Positions 28,750-37,854 of a DNA stretch of 64,000 nt are shown in pieces. Position numbers and translations under genes: made by a program. The stretch is from Kordia sp. (GTDB lineage: Bacteria > Bacteroidota > Bacteroidia > Flavobacteriales > Flavobacteriaceae), in assembly GCA_002733415.1 (NCBI GenBank), contig NVVR01000005.1, forward strand, positions 62,001 to 126,000, given 5' to 3'. Under the pieces are notes generated by a model. It searched no databases. It was not told where the DNA came from and saw nothing but the letters and a program-made list of their open reading frames with translations. How positions within the stretch are numbered: the first letter of the stretch is position 1; every line of letters starts with the position of its first letter.

Positions 28750-28785
28750 CAAAAAAAAAAACACCAATCATAAGATTAGTGTTTT
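28750..28785 (-). terminator. Terminator of tRNA-Thr copy 2
   Basis: Hairpin AACACCAATCAT...AGATTAGTGTT with a run of more than eight T residues on the minus strand. It is the duplicated counterpart of the hairpin at 28567-28590. Confidence 0.8.
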
Positions 28786-28788
28786 TTG

Positions 28789-28862
28789 AGCCGATGAGAG
28801 GACTCGAACCTCCGACCTGCTGATTACAAATCAGCTGCTCTAGCCAGCTGAGCTACATCGGC
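28789..28862 (-). tRNA. tRNA-Thr(TGT), copy 2
   Basis: It has the same acceptor, anticodon UGU and T arm as copy 1, 193 bp away, with one D-loop-side difference (AGCTGAGC versus AACTGAGC on the plus strand). CCA is not encoded. Confidence 0.96.
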
Positions 28863-28872
28863 ATTGCGAGTG

Positions 28873-28903
28873 CAAATATAACTTTGATTTTCATACCTGC
28901 AAG
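28873..28903 (-). promoter_or_regulatory. Promoter of tRNA-Thr copy 2, altered -33 box
   Basis: TATATTTG (28880-28873) is preserved with the same 19-nt spacer, but the -33 element reads CTTG (28903-28900) instead of TTTG. Confidence 0.65.
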
Positions 28904-28919
28904 CACTTTGTGTGTTTTT

Positions 28920-29186
28920 TTACAACTTATTTATCTTTCCTATCAAAGCCATTCCTTTAGCTTCAATTGACTTTTTCAAAGCTGTAAAGTGAACCTTCTT
29001 ATTATCAACGTTTTTCGCGTTAATTGCATCCATAGATTCATCAAAAGCAACAATTGCTTCATCAATAATTGCATCAGAAGCTGAAAGTTCTTTTTCTGGA
29101 TTTGATAACTGCCAAACGTATACTGTTTCGATAATATCACCAAAAACAAAGTTTACATCTTTTTTTAAATTCTTAATACTTGCCAT
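28920..29186 (-). CDS. Small conserved-type hypothetical protein
   Basis: This 88-aa soluble, acidic/helical protein begins MASIKNLKKDVNFVFGDIIE. It is rich in Ala, Ile, Asp and Glu, with no signal peptide or membrane segment. I recognise no domain; proteins with this opening recur in Flavobacteriaceae as hypotheticals. It lies 48 nt after manA on the opposite-facing side of the tRNA-Thr promoters and on the same strand as both. Confidence 0.6.
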   Translation of the reverse strand: MASIKNLKKDVNFVFGDIIETVYVWQLSNPEKELSASDAIIDEAIVAFDESMDAINAKNVDNKKVHFTALKKSIEAKGMALIGKINKL

Positions 29187-29234
29187 AATTATATTTTTTA
29201 AGCTGGTGCAAAAGTAAACATAACACCTTAATAG

Positions 29235-30203
29235 TTATATAAAAACTTCTAAAAGTTTTACATTTTTTGTTTTTATATCAAATTCTTGTAATGCAGCAGG
29301 AATTAACACTGTCTCTCCTAATTTAACCTGCTCCTCAAATTCATATCCAGAAAAAATCGCCTCTCCCTCAATACACATATATATAACAAAGGAATCCTTA
29401 TCCTTATTATTAATTTCTTTGTCACTACTCAAGTGAAGATAATTAGTTGTGAAATAATTGCAAGACACCATTTGGTTAGATTCATTTTCGATTGTATCGA
29501 AAACCATTTTCTCCCCTTTAAACCCAAAGTTAATAGCATCTAAAGCTTCTCGTTTATGTAAACGCCTAGTCTTCCCGTTAGTATCTACTCTGTCCCAATC
29601 ATAAACTCTGTAAGTGATGTCTGAAGTTTGTTGAATTTCCGCTAACAACACCCCTGCACCTATTGCATGTATTGTACCTGTTTGAATAAAAAACGCATCT
29701 CCTGCATTTACAGGTACATTGTTTAATATACTTGGTAAACTTTTTTCTTTTAAATGCCTTTTATAATCAGAAGCTGTTATTCCGTTTTTAAAACCTAACA
29801 CCAGCCTAGAGTTAGCATCTCTTTGAATAACATACCACATTTCTGTTTTTCCAAAAGAGTTATGCCTTTTTTTAGCTAAGATATCATTTGGATGTAATTG
29901 CACTGATAAATCTGTTTCAGCGTCTATAAACTTTATCAGTAAAGGAAAGTTTGTTCCAAAAAATCGATATACAGAATTTCCAACAATTTCTTGCTTATAC
30001 TCCTCTATAAGTTCGGTTAGGCTCTTTCCTTTAAAACTACCAGAAGAAATTACAGATATACTATCATCAACCGATGATATTTCCCAACTTTCTCCTACAT
30101 TATTCAATTCAGTTTCTTTTCCTAAAATTTTTTTTAATTTTGACCCTCCCCAAATTTTTTCTTTGAATATCGGAGTGAATTTAATTGGGTACCATTTTAC
30201 CAT
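29235..30203 (-). CDS. manA: Mannose-6-phosphate isomerase, class I
   Basis: It interconverts mannose-6-phosphate and fructose-6-phosphate for surface polysaccharide precursors. The 322-aa protein is a short class I cupin form. VQLHPNDILAKKRHN carries zinc ligands, FFIQTGTIHAIGAGVLLAEIQQ the third His and Gln, and RVYDWDRVD is the typical substrate-site motif. The Zn-site spacing matches the Bacillus-type enzyme. It starts 2 nt after the queD stop, in an idi-queD-manA operon. Confidence 0.92.
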   Translation of the reverse strand: MVKWYPIKFTPIFKEKIWGGSKLKKILGKETELNNVGESWEISSVDDSISVISSGSFKGKSLTELIEEYKQEIVGNSVYRFFGTNFPLLIKFIDAETDLSVQLHPNDILAKKRHNSFGKTEMWYVIQRDANSRLVLGFKNGITASDYKRHLKEKSLPSILNNVPVNAGDAFFIQTGTIHAIGAGVLLAEIQQTSDITYRVYDWDRVDTNGKTRRLHKREALDAINFGFKGEKMVFDTIENESNQMVSCNYFTTNYLHLSSDKEINNKDKDSFVIYMCIEGEAIFSGYEFEEQVKLGETVLIPAALQEFDIKTKNVKLLEVFI

Positions 30204-30205
30204 AT

Positions 30206-30613
30206 TTATCCTGTATAAGTAACAAAGTTTCTAGGTGTTTCATATAATGTAACCTCTAACTCTAAATGGCTTGAAAGTTCTTTTCTTAAAATACCCCATA
30301 TTACAACAACAATATTTTCTGCGGTAGGAATTTTATCTTGAAAATAAGACACATCTAAATTTAAGTTTTTATGATCAAATTCTTTTTCTATTTTTTCATA
30401 GATAAGATCTTTAAGGATTTTTAAATCAATAACCATCCCTGTTTCTTGATTTATAGCCCCTGTTACACTAACCACTAACTCATAGTTATGACCGTGATAA
30501 TTAGGACTACTGCATTTTCCAAATACCTCAATATTTTTTTCATCTGACCATGATTTGTTGCATAATCGATGGGCTGCATTAAAATGTGCTTTTCTATGAA
30601 CTGTAACCTTCAT
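30206..30613 (-). CDS. queD: 6-carboxy-5,6,7,8-tetrahydropterin synthase
   Basis: This 135-aa enzyme of the PTPS/QueD family makes the 6-carboxytetrahydropterin precursor of 7-deazaguanine (queuosine). Zinc-ligand histidines are in FNAAHRL and NYHGHNYEL; the catalytic Cys is in FGKCSSPN. LYETPRNFVTY is the C-terminal substrate motif. The next pathway enzyme, QueE, is encoded at 62980-63609. The ATG shares a base with the idi stop. Confidence 0.9.
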   Translation of the reverse strand: MKVTVHRKAHFNAAHRLCNKSWSDEKNIEVFGKCSSPNYHGHNYELVVSVTGAINQETGMVIDLKILKDLIYEKIEKEFDHKNLNLDVSYFQDKIPTAENIVVVIWGILRKELSSHLELEVTLYETPRNFVTYTG

Positions 30614-31134
30614 TATTTTTCTAATAACGTTTTATAATACTTTTCAAATATAATCTTAAACCAAGAGGTATAATTTTCTGGATTGTTTTTGATATCCTTT
30701 TTTACCAACTCTAAATTCATCCATTTCCACTCGCCTACTTCTTCCGTATTTATTTCTGGGTCATTTTCATAATGACCTACTAAAATATGATCATATTCAT
30801 GTTCAGTCAATCCGTTTTCAAATGGAACCTTATATATAAATGAAATCGTTTCTTTCAATTCAGTTACAAATCCCATCTCTTCAAATAACCTTCTTTCTCC
30901 TGCAGCTAAATTGCTTTCGCCATCTCGCTGATGACTACAACAAGTATTAGTCCACAATCCTGGTGAATGATACTTATGTAATGCTCTTTGTTGTAACATC
31001 AATTCATTTTTTTCATTGAATACAAAAACAGAAAATGCACGATGTAAAATCGCTTTTTCATGGGCTTCCATCTTAGGCATCAAACCTACTTGATTATCGT
31101 TTTCATCAACTAAAATGACCAACTCTTCTTTCAT
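30613..31134 (-). CDS. idi: Isopentenyl-diphosphate delta-isomerase, type I
   Basis: It isomerises IPP to DMAPP in isoprenoid synthesis. I start at MKEELVILVDENDNQVG (31134, about 173 aa); an ATG at 31158 adds eight residues of no family similarity. The Nudix-like fold has the catalytic Cys in NTCCSHQR, the modified Nudix box GERRLFEEMGF, and the second acidic site in EHEYDHILVGHY and EEVGEWKWM. It is the first gene of the operon with queD (1-nt overlap) and manA. Confidence 0.93.
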   Translation of the reverse strand: MKEELVILVDENDNQVGLMPKMEAHEKAILHRAFSVFVFNEKNELMLQQRALHKYHSPGLWTNTCCSHQRDGESNLAAGERRLFEEMGFVTELKETISFIYKVPFENGLTEHEYDHILVGHYENDPEINTEEVGEWKWMNLELVKKDIKNNPENYTSWFKIIFEKYYKTLLEK

Positions 31135-31389
31135 GTGTTTGTTTTTATTGTTTCTCAATTGTCACATGTAATCTTTGACATTTAAAATAAATAACCCTTA
31201 TTTAATGATTATTTTAAACCTGTCGGTTTCACATTGCTAAAATATAAAAAGAAATGTAGCTTTTTATATCTTTTAGGAAAATGTATACACAACTATAAAG
31301 CAACTAGTCCTATGAATATACATTCGTTAGTAATATATCCTTTTAAAATCTATATACATTAAAAACTATAATATACTAAACAAAACAAT

Positions 31390-31397
31390 TACATTTG
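31390..31397 (+). promoter_or_regulatory. prfC -7 box
   Basis: TACATTTG matches TAnnTTTG 24 nt before the prfC ATG. The rest of the 31135-31389 stretch is AT-rich with no clear gene or hairpin, and I could not place a -33 TTTG. Confidence 0.5.
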
Positions 31398-31421
31398 CAT
31401 ACGCTAAATACACCGTAACAA

Positions 31422-33008
31422 ATGAGTTTACAAGAAGAAATTGCAAAAAGAAGAACCTTCGGTATCATATCACATCCCGATGCCGGAAAAACAACCTTAA
31501 CTGAAAAGTTATTGCTTTTTGGAGGAGCTATTCAGGAAGCTGGAGCAGTAAAATCGAATAAAGTAAAAAAAGGAGCTACCTCAGATTTCATGGAAATTGA
31601 ACGTCAGCGTGGTATTTCTGTAGCAACTTCTGTATTAGCATTTATCTATCGAGATAAAAAAATAAACATACTAGATACTCCTGGTCATAAGGATTTTGCT
31701 GAAGATACCTTCAGAACACTAACTGCTGTAGATAGTGTTATTGTAGTTATTGATGTCGCAAAAGGTGTTGAGGAACAAACTGAAAAATTAGTTGAAGTTT
31801 GTAGAATGCGTAACATTCCTATCATTGTATTCATCAACAAAATGGATAGAGAGGGTAAAGACGCCTTTGATTTACTAGATGAAATAGAACAAAAACTAGG
31901 CTTAAGAGTTACTCCATTAAGTTTTCCTATCGGTATGGGATACAGTTTTAAAGGAATTTATAATATCTGGGAAAAGAATATAAATCTTTTTTCGGAAGAT
32001 AACAAACAACATATTACTGATACCATCGCATTTGAAGATGTAAACAATCCTGAGTTAGAAAATCATATTGGTGAAGCAGCAGCTAAAGAACTGCGTGAAG
32101 AATTGGAATTAGTCTATGAAGTATATCCAAAATTTAACCAAGAAGAATATTTAAACGGTGATTTACAACCTGTATTTTTCGGATCTGCTTTAAATAACTT
32201 TGGAGTTAGGGAATTATTAGATTGCTTTATTGATATCGCTCCTGAACCAAGACCAAAAACATCTGACACAAGAGAAGTACAACCTAACGAAAGTAAGTTT
32301 ACTGGTTTTGTATTTAAAATACATGCAAACATGGATCCTAAACACAGGGACAGACTTGCATTCATTAAAATTGTTTCAGGATTATTTAAAAGAAATACGC
32401 CATATTTACATGTTAGAAATAACAAAAAAGTAAAATTTTCAAGTCCTAATGCCTTTTTCGCAAATAAAAAAGAAATTGTAGACATATCATATCCTGGGGA
32501 TATTGTAGGTGTACATGATACTGGAAACTTTAAAATCGGTGACACCCTAACTGATGGTGAAATTATGAACTACAAAGGTGTACCAAGTTTCTCTCCTGAA
32601 CACTTTAGATACATTAATAATGCTGACCCATTAAAATCAAAACAACTGTACAAAGGTATTGATCAGTTAATGGATGAAGGAGTCGCTCAACTATTCACCT
32701 TAGAAATGAATGGTCGTAAGGTTATTGGAACAGTTGGAGCTTTACAGTATGAAGTTATCCAATATCGTTTAGAGCATGAATATGGAGCTAAATGTACGTA
32801 TGAAAATTTAAATGTACACAAAGCGTGTTGGGTAGAGGCTGAAGACGAAAGTAACAATGAATTCAAAGAATTCAAACGCGTAAAACAAAAATTTCTTGCA
32901 AAGGACAAAAGCGGACAGCTTGTATTTTTTGCAGATTCAATGTTTTCTTTACAAATGACACAACAAAAATACCCTACTGTTAAACTCCACTTTACTAGTG
33001 AGTTTTAA
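31422..33008 (+). CDS. prfC: Peptide chain release factor 3
   Basis: This GTPase recycles RF1/RF2 from the ribosome after termination. The 528-aa protein has GIISHPDAGKTTLTEKLL (G1), RQRGISVATS (G2), DTPGHKDF (G3), FINKMDRE (G4), and the RF3 C-terminal domain with ALQYEVIQYRLEHEYGA. Start and length match the family. It ends in a very strong terminator. Confidence 0.97.
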   Translation: MSLQEEIAKRRTFGIISHPDAGKTTLTEKLLLFGGAIQEAGAVKSNKVKKGATSDFMEIERQRGISVATSVLAFIYRDKKINILDTPGHKDFAEDTFRTLTAVDSVIVVIDVAKGVEEQTEKLVEVCRMRNIPIIVFINKMDREGKDAFDLLDEIEQKLGLRVTPLSFPIGMGYSFKGIYNIWEKNINLFSEDNKQHITDTIAFEDVNNPELENHIGEAAAKELREELELVYEVYPKFNQEEYLNGDLQPVFFGSALNNFGVRELLDCFIDIAPEPRPKTSDTREVQPNESKFTGFVFKIHANMDPKHRDRLAFIKIVSGLFKRNTPYLHVRNNKKVKFSSPNAFFANKKEIVDISYPGDIVGVHDTGNFKIGDTLTDGEIMNYKGVPSFSPEHFRYINNADPLKSKQLYKGIDQLMDEGVAQLFTLEMNGRKVIGTVGALQYEVIQYRLEHEYGAKCTYENLNVHKACWVEAEDESNNEFKEFKRVKQKFLAKDKSGQLVFFADSMFSLQMTQQKYPTVKLHFTSEF

Positions 33009-33019
33009 ACACTAAAATA

Positions 33020-33069
33020 CTTCAAACAAAAAGGCTCAGAAAATAAATTCTGAGCCTTTTTGTTTGAAG
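33020..33069. terminator. 22-bp perfectly paired prfC terminator
   Basis: Arms 33020-33041 and 33048-33069 are fully complementary (core AAAAAGGCTCAGAA), with a 6-nt loop. The flanks are A/T-rich, so it may act in both directions. Confidence 0.9.
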
Positions 33070-33148
33070 TAATACCAATTGAATTTCAAAAAGCACTAAT
33101 AAAATTGAATCATTTTTGGTATAATTTACTACTCACATTAACCTCCAT

Positions 33149-33181
33149 AAAAAAAGCCGCAAATATTAATTTGCGGCTTTT
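33149..33181 (-). terminator. Terminator of the rpoBC-DUF3467 transcript
   Basis: The 12-bp stem AAAAGCCGCAAA / TTTGCGGCTTTT (33152-33163 with 33170-33181) continues into T residues on the minus strand right after the DUF3467 stop. Confidence 0.9.
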
Positions 33182-33184
33182 ACT

Positions 33185-33499
33185 TTATGCTTCACCAGTT
33201 GGCCCAAAATTCATTGGGATTGGTGGTTGTTCGAAATCTTTAATTTCACCATGAGCTTTTTCAAAACGATTTACATTATCAGCTAAAGCTTTTAATAATC
33301 TTTTTGCATGTTGCGGAGTTAAGATAATTCTTGACTTCACTTTGCTCTTAGGAACACCAGGCATAATGCTAACAAAATCTACAACAAACTCAGAAGCTGA
33401 ATGATTAATGATTGCTAAATTGGAATAAATCCCTTGGGCAATATCAGCATCAAGCTCAATATTTATTTGTTGTCCGCTTTTATTATTATTTTCTGCCAT
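33185..33499 (-). CDS. DUF3467 family protein
   Basis: This 104-aa soluble protein has the DUF3467 pattern: INIELDADIAQGIYSNLAIINHS, VDFVSIMPG, SRIILTPQHAKRLL. It starts 2 nt after the rpoC stop and is the last gene before the operon terminator, an arrangement that is common in Bacteroidota. Its role is unknown; the conserved link to rpoC suggests something close to transcription, which is inference. Confidence 0.9.
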   Translation of the reverse strand: MAENNNKSGQQINIELDADIAQGIYSNLAIINHSASEFVVDFVSIMPGVPKSKVKSRIILTPQHAKRLLKALADNVNRFEKAHGEIKDFEQPPIPMNFGPTGEA

Positions 33500-33501
33500 G
33501 A

Positions 33502-36500
33502 TTAACTAAGGTTTTCTTCAACTTTTGTCATTTGATCATAATCTTCTTTAGAACCTACAATAATTTTTTCGTAGTTTCTCATTCCTGTACCTGCAGGAAT
33601 TCTATGACCAACAATTACATTTTCTTTCAATCCTTCTAAGGTATCAATCTTACCAGCTACTGCCGCTTCGTTTAATACTTTAGTAGTTTCCTGGAATGAT
33701 GCAGCTGAGATAAACGATTTAGTCTGTAATGATGCTCTAGTAATCCCTTGCAAGATTGGTGTAGCCGTTGCTGGAACAGCATCTCTAGCAATAACTAATG
33801 CTTTATCATTTCTTTTTAAAATTGAATTCTCATCTCTTAAGTCACGTGGTGAAATTATTTGTCCAGCTTTCAATTCTTCCGAATCTCCTACTTCTTCAAC
33901 AACTTTCATTCCATAAATAGCATCATTTTCAACAATAAAGTCTGATTTATGAATCAATTGATTTTCTAAGAAAATAGTATCTCCTGAATCATTAATTTGA
34001 ACTTTACGCATCATTTGTCTTACAACAACCTCGAAATGCTTATCGTTGATTTTTACTCCTTGTAAACGATATACTTCCTGTACTTCATTTACTAAGTACT
34101 GCTGTACTGCTGAAGGTCCTTTTATTGCTAAAATATCCTTTGGTGTAATTGAACCATCAGATAATGGCATACCAGCTTTAACAAAATCATTTTCCTGAAC
34201 TAAGATTTGATTAGATAACTTAACTAAGTATTTCTTAATATCTCCTAATTTAGATTCAATGATAATCTCACGATTACCACGCTTGATTTTACCAAATGAC
34301 ACAACTCCATCAATTTCAGATACAACTGCTGGGTTTGAAGGGTTACGTGCTTCGAAAAGCTCCGTAATACGTGGTAAACCTCCAGTAATATCTCCTGCTT
34401 TAGATGATTTACGTGGGATTTTAACTAATAATTTACCTTCTTTAATCTTTTCACCATCCTCAATCATCATGTGTGCTCCAACTGGTAAATTGTACGAACG
34501 TAATACTTCGTCCCCTTTACCCATAATAAGTAAAGTTGGAATTAACTTTTTATTTCTTGATTCAGAAATTACTTTCTCTTGGTATCCTGTTTGTTCATCA
34601 ACTTCAACTTGGTAAGTTATACCTTGCTCAATATTTTCAAACTTAATAGTCCCTGAGAATTCAGAAACAATTCCACCGTTAAATGGATCCCATTGACAAA
34701 TAACTTCATCTTTCTTCAAAAGTTGTTTGTCAGATACATAGATGTATGAACCGTAAGGAATGTTATTAGTTGCTAATACAATACCTGTATTTTTATCAAC
34801 TAACTTTGCTTCCGCAGTACGAGAAATTACAATATCAACTGCTTTTCCTTCATTATCTTCTCCTTTTACAACACGCAGTTCCTCAATTTCAACAACTCCG
34901 TCAAACTTAGCTTTTAAGTTATTTTCTTCTGAAATGGTACTTGCAGTTCCCCCAAGGTGGAATGTACGTAATGTTAACTGTGTACCAGGCTCTCCAATTG
35001 ACTGTGCAGCAACTACACCAACAGCTTCTCCTCTTTGAACCATTTTACCTGTTGCTAAGTTACGTCCGTAACATTTAGCACAAATACCTTTTATAGCTTC
35101 ACAAGTTAATGCAGATCTTACTGATACTGTATCAATTGGCGCAGCACTAATTACATCAACATCTGCTTCTATAATTTGCTCACCATTTGCAACAATAATC
35201 TCACCTGTTGACGGGTTAACAACATCATGTAAAGCGATACGACCTAAAATACGATCACCTAATGTTTCTACTATTTCCTCATTTTTCTTTAATGCTTGAA
35301 CATCTAACCCTCTTAAAGTTCCACAATCTACTGTGTTTACAATAACATCCTGAGATACATCAACTAAACGACGTGTTAAGTACCCTGCATCGGCAGTTTT
35401 TAATGCGGTATCGGCAAGACCTTTACGCGCACCGTGAGTAGAAATAAAGTACTCTAAAATTGACAATCCTTCCTTAAAGTTAGAAAGAATCGGGTTTTCA
35501 ATAATTGCTCCAGATCCATCAGCAGATTTTTTAGGTTTCGCCATTAATCCACGCATACCTGTTAACTGACGTATTTGTTCCTTAGAACCCCTTGCACCAG
35601 AATCAAGCATCATGTATACTGAGTTAAACCCTTGCTGATCCTCAGAGATATTCTTCATAGAAAGCTCTGTTAATGCAGCATTTGTTGATGTCCAGATATC
35701 AATAACTTGGTTATAACGCTCATTGTTCGTTATAAGTCCCATATTATAATTAGCCTTAATTCCATCAACTTGAGCATTTGCATCATCAACCATTTTTCCT
35801 TTTTCCTCAGGAATAATGATATCTCCTAATGAGAATGACAATCCACCTTTAAAGGCGAATGCATACCCCATATCCTTTATTCTGTCTAAGAAATCAGCAG
35901 TTTCAGGAACACTAGTTGCTTTTAAAATATCATGGATAATATCTCTTAACGCTTTTTTAGTTAAAACTTCGTTGATATATCCAGCTTCTTCAGGAACCAC
36001 TTCGTTAAATAATACTCTACCTACAGTAGTGTCAATAACTTTATAAACTAACTCACCATCTTCGTTAAAATCTTTTGTTCTAACTTTAATTGATGCGTTA
36101 ATATTTGCTCTTTTTTCATTGTAAGCAATAGTTACTTCTTCTGGCGAATAAAAAGTTAAGCCCTCTCCTATTACTTCTAATTCAGGAGTAGACTTACGCA
36201 ATTTAGTCATATAATATAATCCAAGTACCATATCCTGAGAAGGTACAGTAACTGGTTGTCCGTTTGCTGGATTTAATATATTATGAGAAGCTAACATTAA
36301 CAGTTGAGATTCCAAAATTGCTTCTGGTCCTAAAGGTAAATGTACTGCCATTTGATCCCCATCAAAATCGGCATTAAATGCCGTACATACTAACGGGTGT
36401 AATTGAATTGCTTTTCCTTCAATTAATTTAGGCTGAAAAGCTTGTATCCCTAAACGGTGAAGCGTAGGTGCACGGTTCAATAATACAGGATGGCCTTTGA

Positions 36501-37797
36501 TTACATTTTCTAAGATATCCCAAACTACTGGTTCTTTTCTGTCTATTATTTTCTTAGCAGATTTTACAGTTTTAACAATTCCTCTTTCTATTAATTTTCT
36601 AACTACAAAAGGTTTGTATAATTCTGCTGCCATATTCTTTGGCAATCCACATTCGAATAAACGTAATGTTGGTCCAACAACAATTACAGAACGCGCTGAA
36701 TAATCAACACGCTTTCCTAACAAGTTTTGACGGAAACGTCCTTGTTTACCTTTTAATGAATCAGATAATGATTTTAAAGGTCTGTTAGATTCAGTTTTTA
36801 CTGCTGATGATTTACGTGTGTTATCAAATAAAGAATCTACTGATTCTTGTAACATACGCTTCTCATTACGCAAGATTACTTCCGGAGCTTTTATCTCTAC
36901 CAAACGCTTTAAACGGTTGTTACGGATAATTACTCTTCTGTAAAGATCATTTAAATCTGAAGTTGCGAAACGTCCACCATCTAAAGGCACTAATGGTCTT
37001 AATTCTGGCGGAATAATTGGCACAACTTTCATAATCATCCATTCTGGACGATTTTCTCTATTCTTATTAGCATCACGTAAAGATTGTACAACTTGTAATC
37101 TTTTTAATGCTTCTGTTTTACGTTGCTTAGATGTTTCGTTATTAGCCTTATGTCTTAACTCATAAGATAACTCGTCTAAATCAATTCGCTTTAACAAATC
37201 AATTAAACATTCAGCTCCCATTTTAGCGATAAACTTATTAGGATCTGCATCATCTAAATACTGATTTTCTGGTGGTAACTCTTCCGCTATATTTAAATAT
37301 TCTTCTTCAGTTAAGAATTCCATTTTTTTAAGCTCTTCCCCTTCAGGATTCTTAGCTATACCAGCTTGAATTACTACATAACGTTCGTAGTAAATGATCA
37401 TGTCTAATTTCTTAGAAGGTAGACCAAGTAAGTATCCTATTTTGTTTGGTAATGAACGGAAGTACCAGATATGTGCAACAGGAACAACTAAGTTAATGTG
37501 CCCAATACGATCTCTACGAACTTTCTTTTCAGTTACTTCAACACCACATCTATCACATACAATTCCTCTATAACGGATACGTTTGTACTTTCCACAAGCA
37601 CATTCATAATCCTTTACAGGCCCAAAGATACGCTCACAGAATAATCCGTCACGTTCTGGTTTGTGTGTACGATAGTTTATAGTTTCCGGCTTTAAAACCT
37701 CTCCTTTTGACTCAGCCAAAATTGACTCAGGAGAAGCTAAACCGATAGAGATTTTACTAAATCTCTTTTGTGTATTTTTATCTTGTTTTCTTGCCAT
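33502..37797 (-). CDS. rpoC: RNA polymerase beta-prime subunit
   Basis: This is the largest catalytic subunit of RNA polymerase, 1431 aa from [15 protein letters not shown] (37797); the ATG at 37809 is less family-like. The N-terminal zinc finger has two CxxC-like pairs ([15 protein letters not shown]). The active-site metal motif is NADFDGDQM. The second zinc site includes [14 protein letters not shown], near the trigger-loop region ([18 protein letters not shown]). It lies 57 nt after the rpoB stop. Confidence 0.98.
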   Translation of the reverse strand: MARKQDKNTQKRFSKISIGLASPESILAESKGEVLKPETINYRTHKPERDGLFCERIFGPVKDYECACGKYKRIRYRGIVCDRCGVEVTEKKVRRDRIGHINLVVPVAHIWYFRSLPNKIGYLLGLPSKKLDMIIYYERYVVIQAGIAKNPEGEELKKMEFLTEEEYLNIAEELPPENQYLDDADPNKFIAKMGAECLIDLLKRIDLDELSYELRHKANNETSKQRKTEALKRLQVVQSLRDANKNRENRPEWMIMKVVPIIPPELRPLVPLDGGRFATSDLNDLYRRVIIRNNRLKRLVEIKAPEVILRNEKRMLQESVDSLFDNTRKSSAVKTESNRPLKSLSDSLKGKQGRFRQNLLGKRVDYSARSVIVVGPTLRLFECGLPKNMAAELYKPFVVRKLIERGIVKTVKSAKKIIDRKEPVVWDILENVIKGHPVLLNRAPTLHRLGIQAFQPKLIEGKAIQLHPLVCTAFNADFDGDQMAVHLPLGPEAILESQLLMLASHNILNPANGQPVTVPSQDMVLGLYYMTKLRKSTPELEVIGEGLTFYSPEEVTIAYNEKRANINASIKVRTKDFNEDGELVYKVIDTTVGRVLFNEVVPEEAGYINEVLTKKALRDIIHDILKATSVPETADFLDRIKDMGYAFAFKGGLSFSLGDIIIPEEKGKMVDDANAQVDGIKANYNMGLITNNERYNQVIDIWTSTNAALTELSMKNISEDQQGFNSVYMMLDSGARGSKEQIRQLTGMRGLMAKPKKSADGSGAIIENPILSNFKEGLSILEYFISTHGARKGLADTALKTADAGYLTRRLVDVSQDVIVNTVDCGTLRGLDVQALKKNEEIVETLGDRILGRIALHDVVNPSTGEIIVANGEQIIEADVDVISAAPIDTVSVRSALTCEAIKGICAKCYGRNLATGKMVQRGEAVGVVAAQSIGEPGTQLTLRTFHLGGTASTISEENNLKAKFDGVVEIEELRVVKGEDNEGKAVDIVISRTAEAKLVDKNTGIVLATNNIPYGSYIYVSDKQLLKKDEVICQWDPFNGGIVSEFSGTIKFENIEQGITYQVEVDEQTGYQEKVISESRNKKLIPTLLIMGKGDEVLRSYNLPVGAHMMIEDGEKIKEGKLLVKIPRKSSKAGDITGGLPRITELFEARNPSNPAVVSEIDGVVSFGKIKRGNREIIIESKLGDIKKYLVKLSNQILVQENDFVKAGMPLSDGSITPKDILAIKGPSAVQQYLVNEVQEVYRLQGVKINDKHFEVVVRQMMRKVQINDSGDTIFLENQLIHKSDFIVENDAIYGMKVVEEVGDSEELKAGQIISPRDLRDENSILKRNDKALVIARDAVPATATPILQGITRASLQTKSFISAASFQETTKVLNEAAVAGKIDTLEGLKENVIVGHRIPAGTGMRNYEKIIVGSKEDYDQMTKVEENLS

Positions 37798-37854
37798 AAT
37801 ATGATGCAATAAAATTTTAAAAATATTCTTTTTAAATAGCGAAACCGCCTACTA

